This document shows, in pieces, positions 56,576 through 64,000 of a DNA stretch of 64,000 bases. The stretch is from positions 1-64,000 of the forward strand of contig NZ_WMBA01000026.1 of NCBI RefSeq assembly GCF_009707865.1. Direction: 5' to 3'. The first letter of the stretch is position 1; the number at the start of each line of letters is the position of its first letter. The DNA comes from Amycolatopsis pithecellobii. GTDB taxonomy: Bacteria > Actinomycetota > Actinomycetes > Mycobacteriales > Pseudonocardiaceae. The notes below the pieces were generated by a model. It ran no database searches and was not told the DNA's origin. It saw only the letters and a program-made list of their open reading frames with translations. The position numbers were made by a program, and so were the translations under genes.

Positions 56576-58798
56576 TTAATCCGGCGGTAACCGGGCCAGT
56601 TCGGCACGGACCTCGTCCCGCCACTCCTGGAAAACCACATCGCGGAATTCGGTGATCGCATACCGCAACGTTTCGCGTGCCTGGGCGTACTCACCGGCCT
56701 CCCGCAGCGCCCGCCCTTCCGACAGCAGGGCCTCCGCCACCAGCCCACGCAAACCACCCTCGGCGAACACCAGCCGGGCATCGTGGAACATCAAAGCCGC
56801 CTGCTGGTGCTCACCCTGCTCCCGCAGCGTCCGGCCGATGTCCAGGGTGACCGACGCCATCATCCAGCGCCGCGTCTCCGCCGGTGCCTCATCGCTGTGC
56901 TTCTCCCCTTCCTCACGCAGCTGCCGGTGCACGGCAAGCGCTTCGGTGTACCGGCCCAGCGCCCGCAACACCCTCCCGAGCCGGGTCCGCACCGCGAGCT
57001 GCATCTCCCAGAACCGGAACTCCCGCGACAGCTCGACCGCCTTCGCCGTGTGCTCCAGCGCTTCGGAAAGACGGCCGAGCCGCATCAGCACCGAACCGAG
57101 ATAACCGTGCGCCCACGCCTGTTCCCGCCGGTCCCCGATCTCCGTCGCGACGGCCAGCGCCTGCCGGTGTGTGACCAGCCCGGTTTCGTTGTCCCCGAGG
57201 CACATGTGCTGCGCCCAGCCGAGGAAGTTCAGCAGCAGAGCCAGATCGGGCTTGCTGTCCAGTGCGCGGGCCGCGTCCACGCCCAATGCGAAGATCCGGT
57301 CCCACGGGCCCTGCATCCACTGGGTGTCGGAGTACCAGTGCATCCCCTTCGCGAGCTCGGCCACCGCGCGATGGTGACCCAGTGCCGCCGCCGCGCGTTG
57401 TGCCGCCACCCAGTGCGATTCCTCGCGGCTCAACCATTCCGCCGCCTCCTCACGGGAGGGGAACGGTCCGGTGGCGGTTTCCTCCGGAAAGAACGCGAGC
57501 CCGGCGGCGGTCGCGGTGGCGAGCAGATGATCGAGCACGCCGTGGTATCGCCGGGCCCGCTCGCCGGCCTCTTCCTCCGCCTTCCAGCACTCGACGGCAT
57601 ACAGCTTGATCAGGTCGTGGAACTGGTAGCGCCCCGGCGGCAACGTCACCTGCAGCAGGCCCGCGTCGACAAGCTCGTCGAGGCAGGGCCCCACCTCCTC
57701 TTCGGGCAGCCCGCCGGCCACGGCGGCGAGCCCGCTGCCGAAGTCCACCCCTGGCAAGGTGGTCAGCCGCCGGAACAACAGCCGCGCGGACGGCGACAGC
57801 CGCCGGTAGGAGACTTCGAACGCCGAGCGCAGCTCGAGATCACCGGCCGACAGCGAGGACAGCCGGGTGCCCTCGTCGCGCATCAGCATCACCAGGTGCG
57901 CCAGCGACCAGTGCGAGCGGGTCGCCAGCCGGTTGCCGGCGATGCGCACGGCCAGCGGCAGGTTCCCGCAGAACCGCACGAGTTCGCGGGCGGCCTTCGG
58001 CTCGGCGGCCACCCGGTCCGCGCCGATGATCGTGGACAGCAGCTCGACCCCGCCGGACTCGCTGAGGGATTCCAGCGGGATCCAGCGCGCCGACTCCAGA
58101 CCGGCGAGCGCGCGACGGCAGGTGATCAACGTCAGGCAGCCGGGCGCGATCGCCAGCAGCGGCCGCACCTGTGCCTCGTCGGCCGCGTTGTCCAGCAACA
58201 GCAGGGCCCGGCGTTGCTCGAGCAGCATCCGGAACAGGCCCGACTGCTCGGCCTCGGTGGGCGGGATCTGTGCCGGTGGCACGCCGAGCGCGCGCAGCAG
58301 CCGGTCGAGCGCGGCGCGCGGGGTGACCGGCTGGTCGTCCATGCCGCGCAGGTCGATCGCGAAGCAGCCGTCCGGAAAGTCCGCCGCCACGGAATGCGCC
58401 GCCGCCACCGCCAGTGCCGTCTTGCCGACGCCGGGCTGGCCGATGATCGCGACCGCCTCGCCGCGTGCCCGCGCCCACGCGCGGATGCGCTCCAGCTCCT
58501 CGTCTCGCCCGACGAGATTGCGCACGGGCACCGGCAACGCGCACAACGCCCTGGCCGGCGAGGTCCGCGGGCTGCGCCGGCGTCCTTCCTTCGCCACGGC
58601 CAGAAACCGGGCCCGTTCGGGGCCGGCCAGGCCCAGTGCCTCGGCGAGGACCTCGGCGGAACGCTGCTGGGCAGCCTGTGCCCGGCCGTGCTCCAGGTCC
58701 CGCAGCGCCCGGACGCTGATCCCGGATCGCCGGGACAGCTGGGCCTGCGAAAGTCCGGCCGCGGCGCGGTATTCGAGCAGCAATTCCCCGAAAGTCAT
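56576..58798 (-). CDS. XRE-NB-ARC-TPR (STAND-type) regulator
   Basis: A 740-residue regulator. Residues 5-60 are an XRE helix-turn-helix (AAGLSQAQLSRRSGISVRAL). The NB-ARC ATPase follows (Walker A GQPGVGKT at 120-127, LLLLDNAADEAQ, GNLPLAVRIAG), and the C-terminal half is TPR repeats (HGYLGSVLMRLGRLSEALEH and similar). STAND proteins couple ligand binding to transcriptional control; the ligand is unknown. It stands alone, divergent from LuxR paralogue 3. Confidence 0.92.
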   Translation of the reverse strand: MTFGELLLEYRAAAGLSQAQLSRRSGISVRALRDLEHGRAQAAQQRSAEVLAEALGLAGPERARFLAVAKEGRRRSPRTSPARALCALPVPVRNLVGRDEELERIRAWARARGEAVAIIGQPGVGKTALAVAAAHSVAADFPDGCFAIDLRGMDDQPVTPRAALDRLLRALGVPPAQIPPTEAEQSGLFRMLLEQRRALLLLDNAADEAQVRPLLAIAPGCLTLITCRRALAGLESARWIPLESLSESGGVELLSTIIGADRVAAEPKAARELVRFCGNLPLAVRIAGNRLATRSHWSLAHLVMLMRDEGTRLSSLSAGDLELRSAFEVSYRRLSPSARLLFRRLTTLPGVDFGSGLAAVAGGLPEEEVGPCLDELVDAGLLQVTLPPGRYQFHDLIKLYAVECWKAEEEAGERARRYHGVLDHLLATATAAGLAFFPEETATGPFPSREEAAEWLSREESHWVAAQRAAAALGHHRAVAELAKGMHWYSDTQWMQGPWDRIFALGVDAARALDSKPDLALLLNFLGWAQHMCLGDNETGLVTHRQALAVATEIGDRREQAWAHGYLGSVLMRLGRLSEALEHTAKAVELSREFRFWEMQLAVRTRLGRVLRALGRYTEALAVHRQLREEGEKHSDEAPAETRRWMMASVTLDIGRTLREQGEHQQAALMFHDARLVFAEGGLRGLVAEALLSEGRALREAGEYAQARETLRYAITEFRDVVFQEWRDEVRAELARLPPD

Positions 58799-58914
58799 CG
58801 ACTTCCCGTCTGTGCTATCGACATTTGCCCTTTTACACCGGCGGGCCCTCGAAAGTGAAAGCCTGCCGCCCTCCGCATCTTGTCGATTACCGTCTGACAG
58901 TGTTCGCTAGGCTC

Positions 58915-59562
58915 ATGTCGTCGCGAATCACCCGGACAGTGGATCATCCCTCCGTCCCACAGGCACGCCGTGTCACGATTCAGGTGGCTGTGCGCGCGAC
59001 CGATCCCCTCGTTCAGGTGGGGGTGACCGGCGAGCTCTCGAAAGCCGCCGGTCTGCTGCTGGTCGACGACGAAGCCGACGCGGATGTGGTGGTGGCGGTC
59101 GCCGAGTCCGGGCTGCGGACGATGCTGAGCGCGCCGACCCGGCTGGTTCTGGTCGCGGACGAACCACGCGAAGGTGAACTCTGGGCGGCGCTCGAATACG
59201 GACTCGTGGTCCTGATTCCGCGGGCGGAGGCGACTCCCCAGCGGTTGCTGCGTGCCATCGCCGACGCTCATCACGAGCGCGGGCACCTGCCGGCCGATCA
59301 GCTCGGTGATCTGCTTCGCGGGCTGTCGAGGTTGCACGAGAACACCCTTGCCCCGCGGGATCTGACGCTGAGTGTGCTGTCCCGCCGGGAAACCGAGGTG
59401 GTGCGGTTGCTGTCGGAGGGGCTCGGCACCGCCGAGATCGCCACGAAACTCAACTATTCCGAACGCACGGTGAAGAACATCCTGCACGATCTGCAGGCCC
59501 GGCTCGGTCTGCGCAACCGCGCGCACGCGGTCGCCCACGCCCTTCGCCAAGGGTTGATCTGA
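58915..59562 (+). CDS. LuxR/NarL-type regulator with degenerate receiver (paralogue 3)
   Basis: A 215-residue paralogue of the genes at 43809 and 59648. The receiver-like part again lacks Asp at the phospho-site (ADVVVAVAESGL). The HTH block is SRRETEVVRLLSEGLGTAEI, then YSERTVKNILHDLQARLGL. The ATG at 58915 is used, but TAGGCT lies only one base ahead, so if that is a -10 box the true start is further in, for example the GTG before AVRATDPL. It is convergent with paralogue 2. Confidence 0.85.
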   Translation: MSSRITRTVDHPSVPQARRVTIQVAVRATDPLVQVGVTGELSKAAGLLLVDDEADADVVVAVAESGLRTMLSAPTRLVLVADEPREGELWAALEYGLVVLIPRAEATPQRLLRAIADAHHERGHLPADQLGDLLRGLSRLHENTLAPRDLTLSVLSRRETEVVRLLSEGLGTAEIATKLNYSERTVKNILHDLQARLGLRNRAHAVAHALRQGLI

Positions 59563-59566
59563 ACCG

Positions 59567-59589
59567 GCGGCCGGCTCGTGGCCGGCCGC
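59567..59589. terminator. Hairpin between convergent LuxR genes
   Basis: GCGGCCGGC and GCCGGCCGC are exact complements around TCGTG, five bases after the stop of paralogue 3. The convergent partner ends at 59648. Confidence 0.65.
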
Positions 59590-59647
59590 GCGGCAGATCT
59601 TCGAGTCCATTTCGGACAGTGTACAGCGGGGGTTTCCCGCGGGATGG

Positions 59648-60265
59648 TCAGATGACGCCGGCACGCATCGCGTAGGCCACGGCGTGGGATCGGTTACGCA
59701 GCTGCAACCTGTTGGTCACCGCGTAGATCACGTTTTTCACGGTCCGCTCCGAATACCGGAGCCGGTCGGCGATTTCGCTGGTGTCCAAACCATCCGCCAT
59801 CAGCCGCAGCACCTCGATCTCGCGCGGCGTGAGGTTGGCGTCGTCCAGACCATCCGGCGACATCCGCTCGCGGTGCAGCGCTTCCGCCTGCTCCACCAGC
59901 TTGCCGAGCAGGTTGGCCGGCACCCCGCCGGCCGCCGCGGTCTCGGCCGCGCGCACCAGCCGGTCGTCGGTCACCGCGCTGCGCGGCAATAGGGCCACCA
60001 CGCGGCACTCGACCGCGGTCAGCAGCTCGACTTCCCGGATTTCGCTCAACACCAGCACAATCGGCTTGCCCAGTTCGCCGGCCAGAGTTCTCAACATGTT
60101 CACCGCGCGGGCGGAAAGACGTTCGCACGCCGCGACGACGACATCCACGTCGGCCGGCTGCGCACGGGAAACCACGGTGACCCCGGACCGCGATGCCAGG
60201 CAATTGGTGAGGCCGGCGACCGCGATGGGATCCAGGGCACTGACGGCTATGCGGAGCTGCTCCAT
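59648..60265 (-). CDS. LuxR/NarL-type regulator with degenerate receiver (paralogue 2)
   Basis: A 205-residue paralogue. The receiver-like part has VVVAACERLS at the phospho-site, without Asp. The HTH is TPREIEVLRLMADGLDTSEI, then YSERTVKNVIYAVTNRLQL; the last residues (NRSHAVAYAMRAGVI) are identical in paralogue 1. The ATG at 60265 has GGGAG about ten bases upstream. Direct repeats of 11 bases lie 60-105 bases before it. Confidence 0.9.
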   Translation of the reverse strand: MEQLRIAVSALDPIAVAGLTNCLASRSGVTVVSRAQPADVDVVVAACERLSARAVNMLRTLAGELGKPIVLVLSEIREVELLTAVECRVVALLPRSAVTDDRLVRAAETAAAGGVPANLLGKLVEQAEALHRERMSPDGLDDANLTPREIEVLRLMADGLDTSEIADRLRYSERTVKNVIYAVTNRLQLRNRSHAVAYAMRAGVI

Positions 60266-60320
60266 GGTATCTGGCTCCCTTCGATTCCGATTTTCGTTGG
60301 CGGAATTCTGCACGGAAATC

Positions 60321-60371
60321 CTTCACGCCGTCTCTAGGCGGTCTACACGCGGTCTCCATGCGACTACACGC
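60321..60371 (-). promoter_or_regulatory. 11-base phased direct repeats upstream of LuxR paralogue 2
   Basis: Four 11-base units lie at 60328-60338, 60339-60349, 60350-60360 and 60361-60371; on the plus strand they read CCGTCTCTAGG, CGGTCTACACG, CGGTCTCCATG and CGACTACACGC. One helical turn of spacing is typical of sites for regulators that bind one DNA face, such as SARP-type proteins. The block at 60321-60336 is shared with LuxR paralogue 1 (44476). Confidence 0.5.
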
Positions 60372-60418
60372 CGGCCGGTGGCCGGATCGGGACCGGCCAC
60401 CGGCTGACACCCGGCTTG

Positions 60419-61888
60419 CTACACGGGTTCGGTAAAGCCCGACGCGAGAGCCCGTTCCTCGGCGATCCGGCGGACCCGGCCGCGAACCGCGAGCCAGCCC
60501 AGCACCAGAAGCAGTGCGATACCAGGCAAACCGTAAATCAGGATGCGCCCGCTCTCGCCATTGAAGTAACTCAATGCCAGCACGCCGATCAGGAAGACGA
60601 GCGTGACGTAGTTGGTGTACGGCGCCCCAGGGAGCCGATAGGACGGCCGCTCCATTTCGCCCTTCTTCGCCTTGCGGTACAAGGCAAGGTTACAGACGAC
60701 GATCATCGACCACATCGCGATGATGCCCACGGCGGAGAACTCGAGCGCGATCTCGAACGCCTCGTTCGGCACGACCATGTTCATCACGATGCCCATGAGG
60801 TAGACCACCGCGGTGAGCAGCACGCCACCGAAGGGAACGCCACGCTTGTTCATCAGCGCGGTGAACTTCGGCGCGGAACCCGCTGCCGCCAACGACTTCA
60901 GGATCCGGCCGGTGGAGTACAGACCCGAGTTGACACTGGAAAGCGCGGCGGTCATCACGATCAGGTTCATCACACCGCCGGCCGCGGGCACACCCAGCTT
61001 CGACAACACCGTGACGAAGGGGCTTTCCCCGGCCTTGAAGTCGGTCCACGGCAGCAGCATGACCAGCAGCACGACGGAACCGATGTAGAACACGGCGATC
61101 CGCCACGCCACCGAGTTGACGGCCTTCGGGATCACCTTCTTCGGGTTGTCGGTCTCGCCCGCGGTCACGCCGACCATCTCGATACCGGCGTAGGCGAACA
61201 CGACGCCCTGCAGGATCAGCACCGCCGGCAGGACACCGGCCGGGAAGATACCACCGTGGTCGAAGATCAGGCTCGGCCCGGTCACGTTCCCAGCCACTGG
61301 ATGCCGGGTGACGAGCAGGACGATACCGGCGATCATGAAGCCGACGAGCGCGACGACCTTGATCGCGGCGAACCAGAACTCCAGTTCCCCGAACAGTTTC
61401 ACCGACACCATGTTCACCGCGAGGATGACGAACAACGCGATGAGAGCCGGGATCCACTGCGGCACATTCGGCCAGAAGAACTGCGTGTACTTCGCGACCG
61501 CGGTGACGTCCGCGATACCCGCGGTGGCCCACTGCAGGAAGTACATCCAGCCGGAGAAGAAAGCCGCCTTCTCGCCGAGGAATTCGCGCGAGTACGAGAC
61601 GAACGAACCCGAGGTGGGGCGGTGCATCACCAGTTCACCCATGGCACGCACGACAAGGAACGCGAACACACCCGACACCGCGTACACAATGGCCAGCGCA
61701 GGTCCCGACGAGTGCAGCCGCGAGCCGGCGCCGAGGAACAGACCGGTTCCGATCGCACCACCGATCGCGATCATCTGCACCTGGCGGCTGCTCAGACCCT
61801 TGTGATAGCCGGCGTCCTCGTGATCGAACTGGCCGGTACCGGCCGCTCGTGGCCCGCTATCGACAGGCGGGCTCGAAGGTTGGGACAT
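60419..61888 (-). CDS. ansP: Amino-acid permease, L-asparagine permease-like
   Basis: A 489-residue APC-superfamily transporter with about twelve membrane helices. The segment QVQMIAIGGAIGTGLFLGAG, then GELVMHRPTSGSFVSYSREF, LQGVVFAYAGIEMVG and AALSSVNSGLYSTGRIL, follows E. coli AnsP closely. It would import asparagine or a related amino acid with protons. GAGGA precedes the ATG. It is divergent from NAD-glutamate dehydrogenase, a plausible pairing in amino-acid catabolism. Confidence 0.88.
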   Translation of the reverse strand: MSQPSSPPVDSGPRAAGTGQFDHEDAGYHKGLSSRQVQMIAIGGAIGTGLFLGAGSRLHSSGPALAIVYAVSGVFAFLVVRAMGELVMHRPTSGSFVSYSREFLGEKAAFFSGWMYFLQWATAGIADVTAVAKYTQFFWPNVPQWIPALIALFVILAVNMVSVKLFGELEFWFAAIKVVALVGFMIAGIVLLVTRHPVAGNVTGPSLIFDHGGIFPAGVLPAVLILQGVVFAYAGIEMVGVTAGETDNPKKVIPKAVNSVAWRIAVFYIGSVVLLVMLLPWTDFKAGESPFVTVLSKLGVPAAGGVMNLIVMTAALSSVNSGLYSTGRILKSLAAAGSAPKFTALMNKRGVPFGGVLLTAVVYLMGIVMNMVVPNEAFEIALEFSAVGIIAMWSMIVVCNLALYRKAKKGEMERPSYRLPGAPYTNYVTLVFLIGVLALSYFNGESGRILIYGLPGIALLLVLGWLAVRGRVRRIAEERALASGFTEPV

Positions 61889-62116
61889 GAAGAGTTCCTC
61901 TGCGTATCAGGGACTTCGTCCGTAGCGGGCAGGCGGCGCGGAAAAATTCGGTGCGCCATAGCCGTACATGATGTGAGCGCGATTACCACCACGGCAACGC
62001 TGCTTAGGAGAGACTTGATGTCGGCTTGACGGGAATTTAGTCGGGGGACCCGGCACGCCCAAAACGTCAAGTCCTGCTCAAACAGCCTGGCGGAGCGCGG
62101 CAGGGGATGGCAGATT

Positions 62117-62136
62117 TTCCCGGCAGAAACCGGGAA
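62117..62136 (+). promoter_or_regulatory. Leader hairpin before glutamate dehydrogenase
   Basis: TTCCCGG (62117-62123) and CCGGGAA (62130-62136) are exact complements around a six-base loop. The right arm touches the purine-rich AAGAGG (62135-62140), the only ribosome-site-like sequence before the ATG at 62152, so the hairpin could hide it. Confidence 0.35.
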
Positions 62137-62151
62137 GAGGCGATCAGTGTC

Positions 62152-64000
62152 ATGACCGTGACCGACGAGAAGTCCACTGCGGACTCACGATTCGACGAGC
62201 TGGTCCGGCTGTATTACCGCGCGGCCGGCGCGCCGACCGCGGAGGAGACCGAACTCGTCCGCGCGCACCAGACCCTCGCGCGGGTACGGCAAGCCGGCAC
62301 CACGCGCATCGAGACTACCGATCATCCGGCGGCGCCGACAACGGTGCTCCAGCTGGTCACCGACGACATGCCGGGACTGGTGGACTCGGTGCTCGACGAG
62401 CTTGCCCATCAGGGCATCCGGGTACGGCGGGTCGTGCACCCGATCGTCGTGGTGCGGCGCGATTCTTCCGGCGCGCTGACCGAAGTGCTGCCCGACGCCG
62501 ACCCGGAGCGCCCGGAGGCCGGCACGATCGTCGAGTCGTGGATCAGCGTCGAGGTCGACCGGATCAGCGGTCCAGACCAGCTCGACGAGCTGCGTGACCG
62601 GCTGTCCTCGGTGCTGAACGACGTGCGCGAGGTCATCGACGCCGGCGAGGAAATGCGGTCGGTCGCACTGGACCTCGCGGGCGAACTGTCCGATCCGGAC
62701 ACCGCGGCGCTGCTGGGCTGGCTCGCCGACGGTCACTTCATGTTCCTCGGCTACCGGTTCGACGATCTCACCGCGGACTCCGGCAGGCCCGGAATCGGCT
62801 TGCTGCGCAAGGAAAGCAGCCTTCTCGCCGGACTGGACGCCGCGGGCGGGGCCGAACTGGAGCTGACCAGAGCGACCGGACGGTCCACAGTGCACGGTCC
62901 GGGTACGCCGTTCTCGGTGACCGTCCGGATCTTCGCCGGTGCCGAGGTCACCGGCGCGCACCGGTTCGTCGGCGCCTTCACCACCGCGGCGAAACACGAA
63001 GACGTCACGACCATCCCGGTGGTCTCGGACCGCGTCAAGCGCGCCATCCACGAGGCCGGTGTCCCGCTGGACTCCCACTCCGGCCGGGGCATGCTCGCCG
63101 TCCTGCAGGACCTGCCGCGCACCGAGTTGTTCTCCGCGGACTGGAAGTTCCTGCACGACACCGCGACCGGTGTGCTGGCCTCGGCCGAGCGGCACCGGCC
63201 ACGGCTGTTCGTGCGGCGCGATCCCTGGCACCGCTTCTATTCGTGCCTGGTCTACCTCGCCAGGGACCGGTTCACCACCACGTCCCGCACCGCGATGGAG
63301 CAGGTCCTGCGCACCCGGCTGGGCGGCACGTCCGTCGAGCACACCCTGCGCGCGGGTGAAGCGGCGCTGACCGCCGTCCAGTTCGTCGTGCACACCGATC
63401 CCGGACACCGGACCGAGCCGGATATTCCGCTCATCCACGAGGAAATCTCCGCCGCGGTGCGTACCTGGGAGGACCGGTTCATCGACGCGATCCTCGCCGA
63501 GCCCGACCCGGACGGCACGGCCGAATCGCGTCAGCGCTACGCGAGCGCGTTCCCCGAAGCGTACAAAGAGGACTTCGGCGCCGAGGTGGGCCTGGCCGAT
63601 CTGCGCCGCCTGCAAGCGCTTTCCGGCGACGGGGACCTGTCGCTGTCGGTCTACGTCCCACCGGACGCCGAACCGGGCGAAGCGCGGTTCAAGGTGTACC
63701 TGCGAGGCGCGCGGATCACGTTGTCCGCGGTACTTCCGGTGCTGGACCGGATGGGCGTCGAGGTGGTCGATGAGCGACCGTACGAGATCGAGTGGGACAG
63801 CGTCCCGCGCTGGATCTTCGATTTCGGCCTGGCACACGAGGAAACCGGTGTCTGGCGGGACGAGGACGTGCGGACGCGGTTCTCCGAGACGTTCGCCGCG
63901 GTGTGGCGCGGGGACGCCGAGGCCGACCGGTTCAACGCGCTCGTGGTGCGGACCCCGCTCGGCTGGCGACAGGCCGCGCTGCTGCGCGCCTACGCCAAAT
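62152..64000 (+). CDS. NAD-specific glutamate dehydrogenase, large type (N-terminal part)
   Basis: A gene cut by the window's right edge; 616 residues are visible and the family is about 1,600. The N-terminus has ACT-like regulatory sequence (APTTVLQLVTDDMPGLVDSV, then RVRRVVHPIVVVRRD), followed by LGWLADGHFMFLGYR, FVGAFTTAAKHEDVTTIPVV and FVRRDPWHRFYSCLVYLARD, which are characteristic of this class. It converts glutamate to 2-oxoglutarate. The ATG at 62152 is used; one at 62107 is in frame but adds atypical residues. Confidence 0.93.
   Translation, partial: MTVTDEKSTADSRFDELVRLYYRAAGAPTAEETELVRAHQTLARVRQAGTTRIETTDHPAAPTTVLQLVTDDMPGLVDSVLDELAHQGIRVRRVVHPIVVVRRDSSGALTEVLPDADPERPEAGTIVESWISVEVDRISGPDQLDELRDRLSSVLNDVREVIDAGEEMRSVALDLAGELSDPDTAALLGWLADGHFMFLGYRFDDLTADSGRPGIGLLRKESSLLAGLDAAGGAELELTRATGRSTVHGPGTPFSVTVRIFAGAEVTGAHRFVGAFTTAAKHEDVTTIPVVSDRVKRAIHEAGVPLDSHSGRGMLAVLQDLPRTELFSADWKFLHDTATGVLASAERHRPRLFVRRDPWHRFYSCLVYLARDRFTTTSRTAMEQVLRTRLGGTSVEHTLRAGEAALTAVQFVVHTDPGHRTEPDIPLIHEEISAAVRTWEDRFIDAILAEPDPDGTAESRQRYASAFPEAYKEDFGAEVGLADLRRLQALSGDGDLSLSVYVPPDAEPGEARFKVYLRGARITLSAVLPVLDRMGVEVVDERPYEIEWDSVPRWIFDFGLAHEETGVWRDEDVRTRFSETFAAVWRGDAEADRFNALVVRTPLGWRQAALLRAYAK

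Noticed and set aside
62185-63837. 550-codon minus-strand open frame at the right edge
   Set aside because: The plus strand encodes the N-terminus of NAD-glutamate dehydrogenase with clear motifs; the minus frame has shadow-like composition.

Overview
The window comes from a high-GC actinobacterium, most likely a Pseudonocardiaceae member resembling Amycolatopsis. This is inferred from strong G/C bias at third codon positions, two conservon loci (histidine-kinase-like protein, roadblock, DUF742, small GTPase), an F420-dependent glucose-6-phosphate dehydrogenase, a mycosin protease, an NAD-type giant glutamate dehydrogenase and many NarL-type regulators. No rRNA, tRNA, CRISPR array or complete insertion sequence was seen. 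About 46 genes are supported, including one 56-residue gene, and the last gene is cut by the right edge.

Layout. 1-4.4 kb: a sulfonate/nitrate-type ABC importer, a YjbR/MmcQ protein and an ECF41-type sigma factor with a small companion. 4.9-7.4 kb: a DMATS-type indole prenyltransferase and a tryptophanase, a likely prenyl-indole operon. 7.5-11.3 kb: conservon 1 in canonical order. 11.7-20.8 kb: a PASTA protein, a P450, a fused hydantoinase/oxoprolinase carrying an apparent in-frame 111-bp insertion, a membrane hydrolase and Fgd. 20.9-27.6 kb: small metabolic genes, each beside its own regulator (TetR/SDR, RHH/VOC/methyltransferase, MarR/hydrolase/epimerase).

27.7-41.8 kb is the most unusual part and all of it is on the minus strand. 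An eight-gene run (41822 to 33905) encodes an exported DUF4142 protein, a ferric-reductase-like membrane protein fused to a ferredoxin, an FAD-dependent ferredoxin reductase, a small exported protein, then DUF742, kinase, roadblock and GTPase. This is a conservon in non-canonical order apparently coupled to its own electron-transfer chain. After a probable terminator follows a three-gene cassette (33702 to 27669): a malonyltransferase-like acyltransferase with a second, degenerate AT-like region, a small-molecule kinase-like protein and a helical protein of unknown function. I do not recognise this cassette as a described pathway.

42.0-50.7 kb: a DUF2071 protein with its TetR regulator, a LuxR regulator with a degenerate receiver, a lipoprotein, a second atypical P450, mycosin (type VII secretion) and a large proline-rich protein ending in an ADP-ribosyltransferase-like region. 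51.0-56.4 kb: a large LuxR ATPase, a beta-helix protein fused to an EccA-like AAA ATPase, and a small unknown gene. 56.6-64.0 kb: an XRE-NB-ARC-TPR regulator, two more LuxR paralogues, an AnsP-like permease and the start of NAD-glutamate dehydrogenase.

Non-coding structure is rich. Two 22-bp repeat arrays fill the whole gap between convergent stop codons. Six genes have a TANNNT hexamer 6-7 nt before the start codon and look leaderless. There are perfect inverted repeats at both TetR genes, strong hairpin terminators, and 11-bp-phased direct repeats upstream of a LuxR gene.
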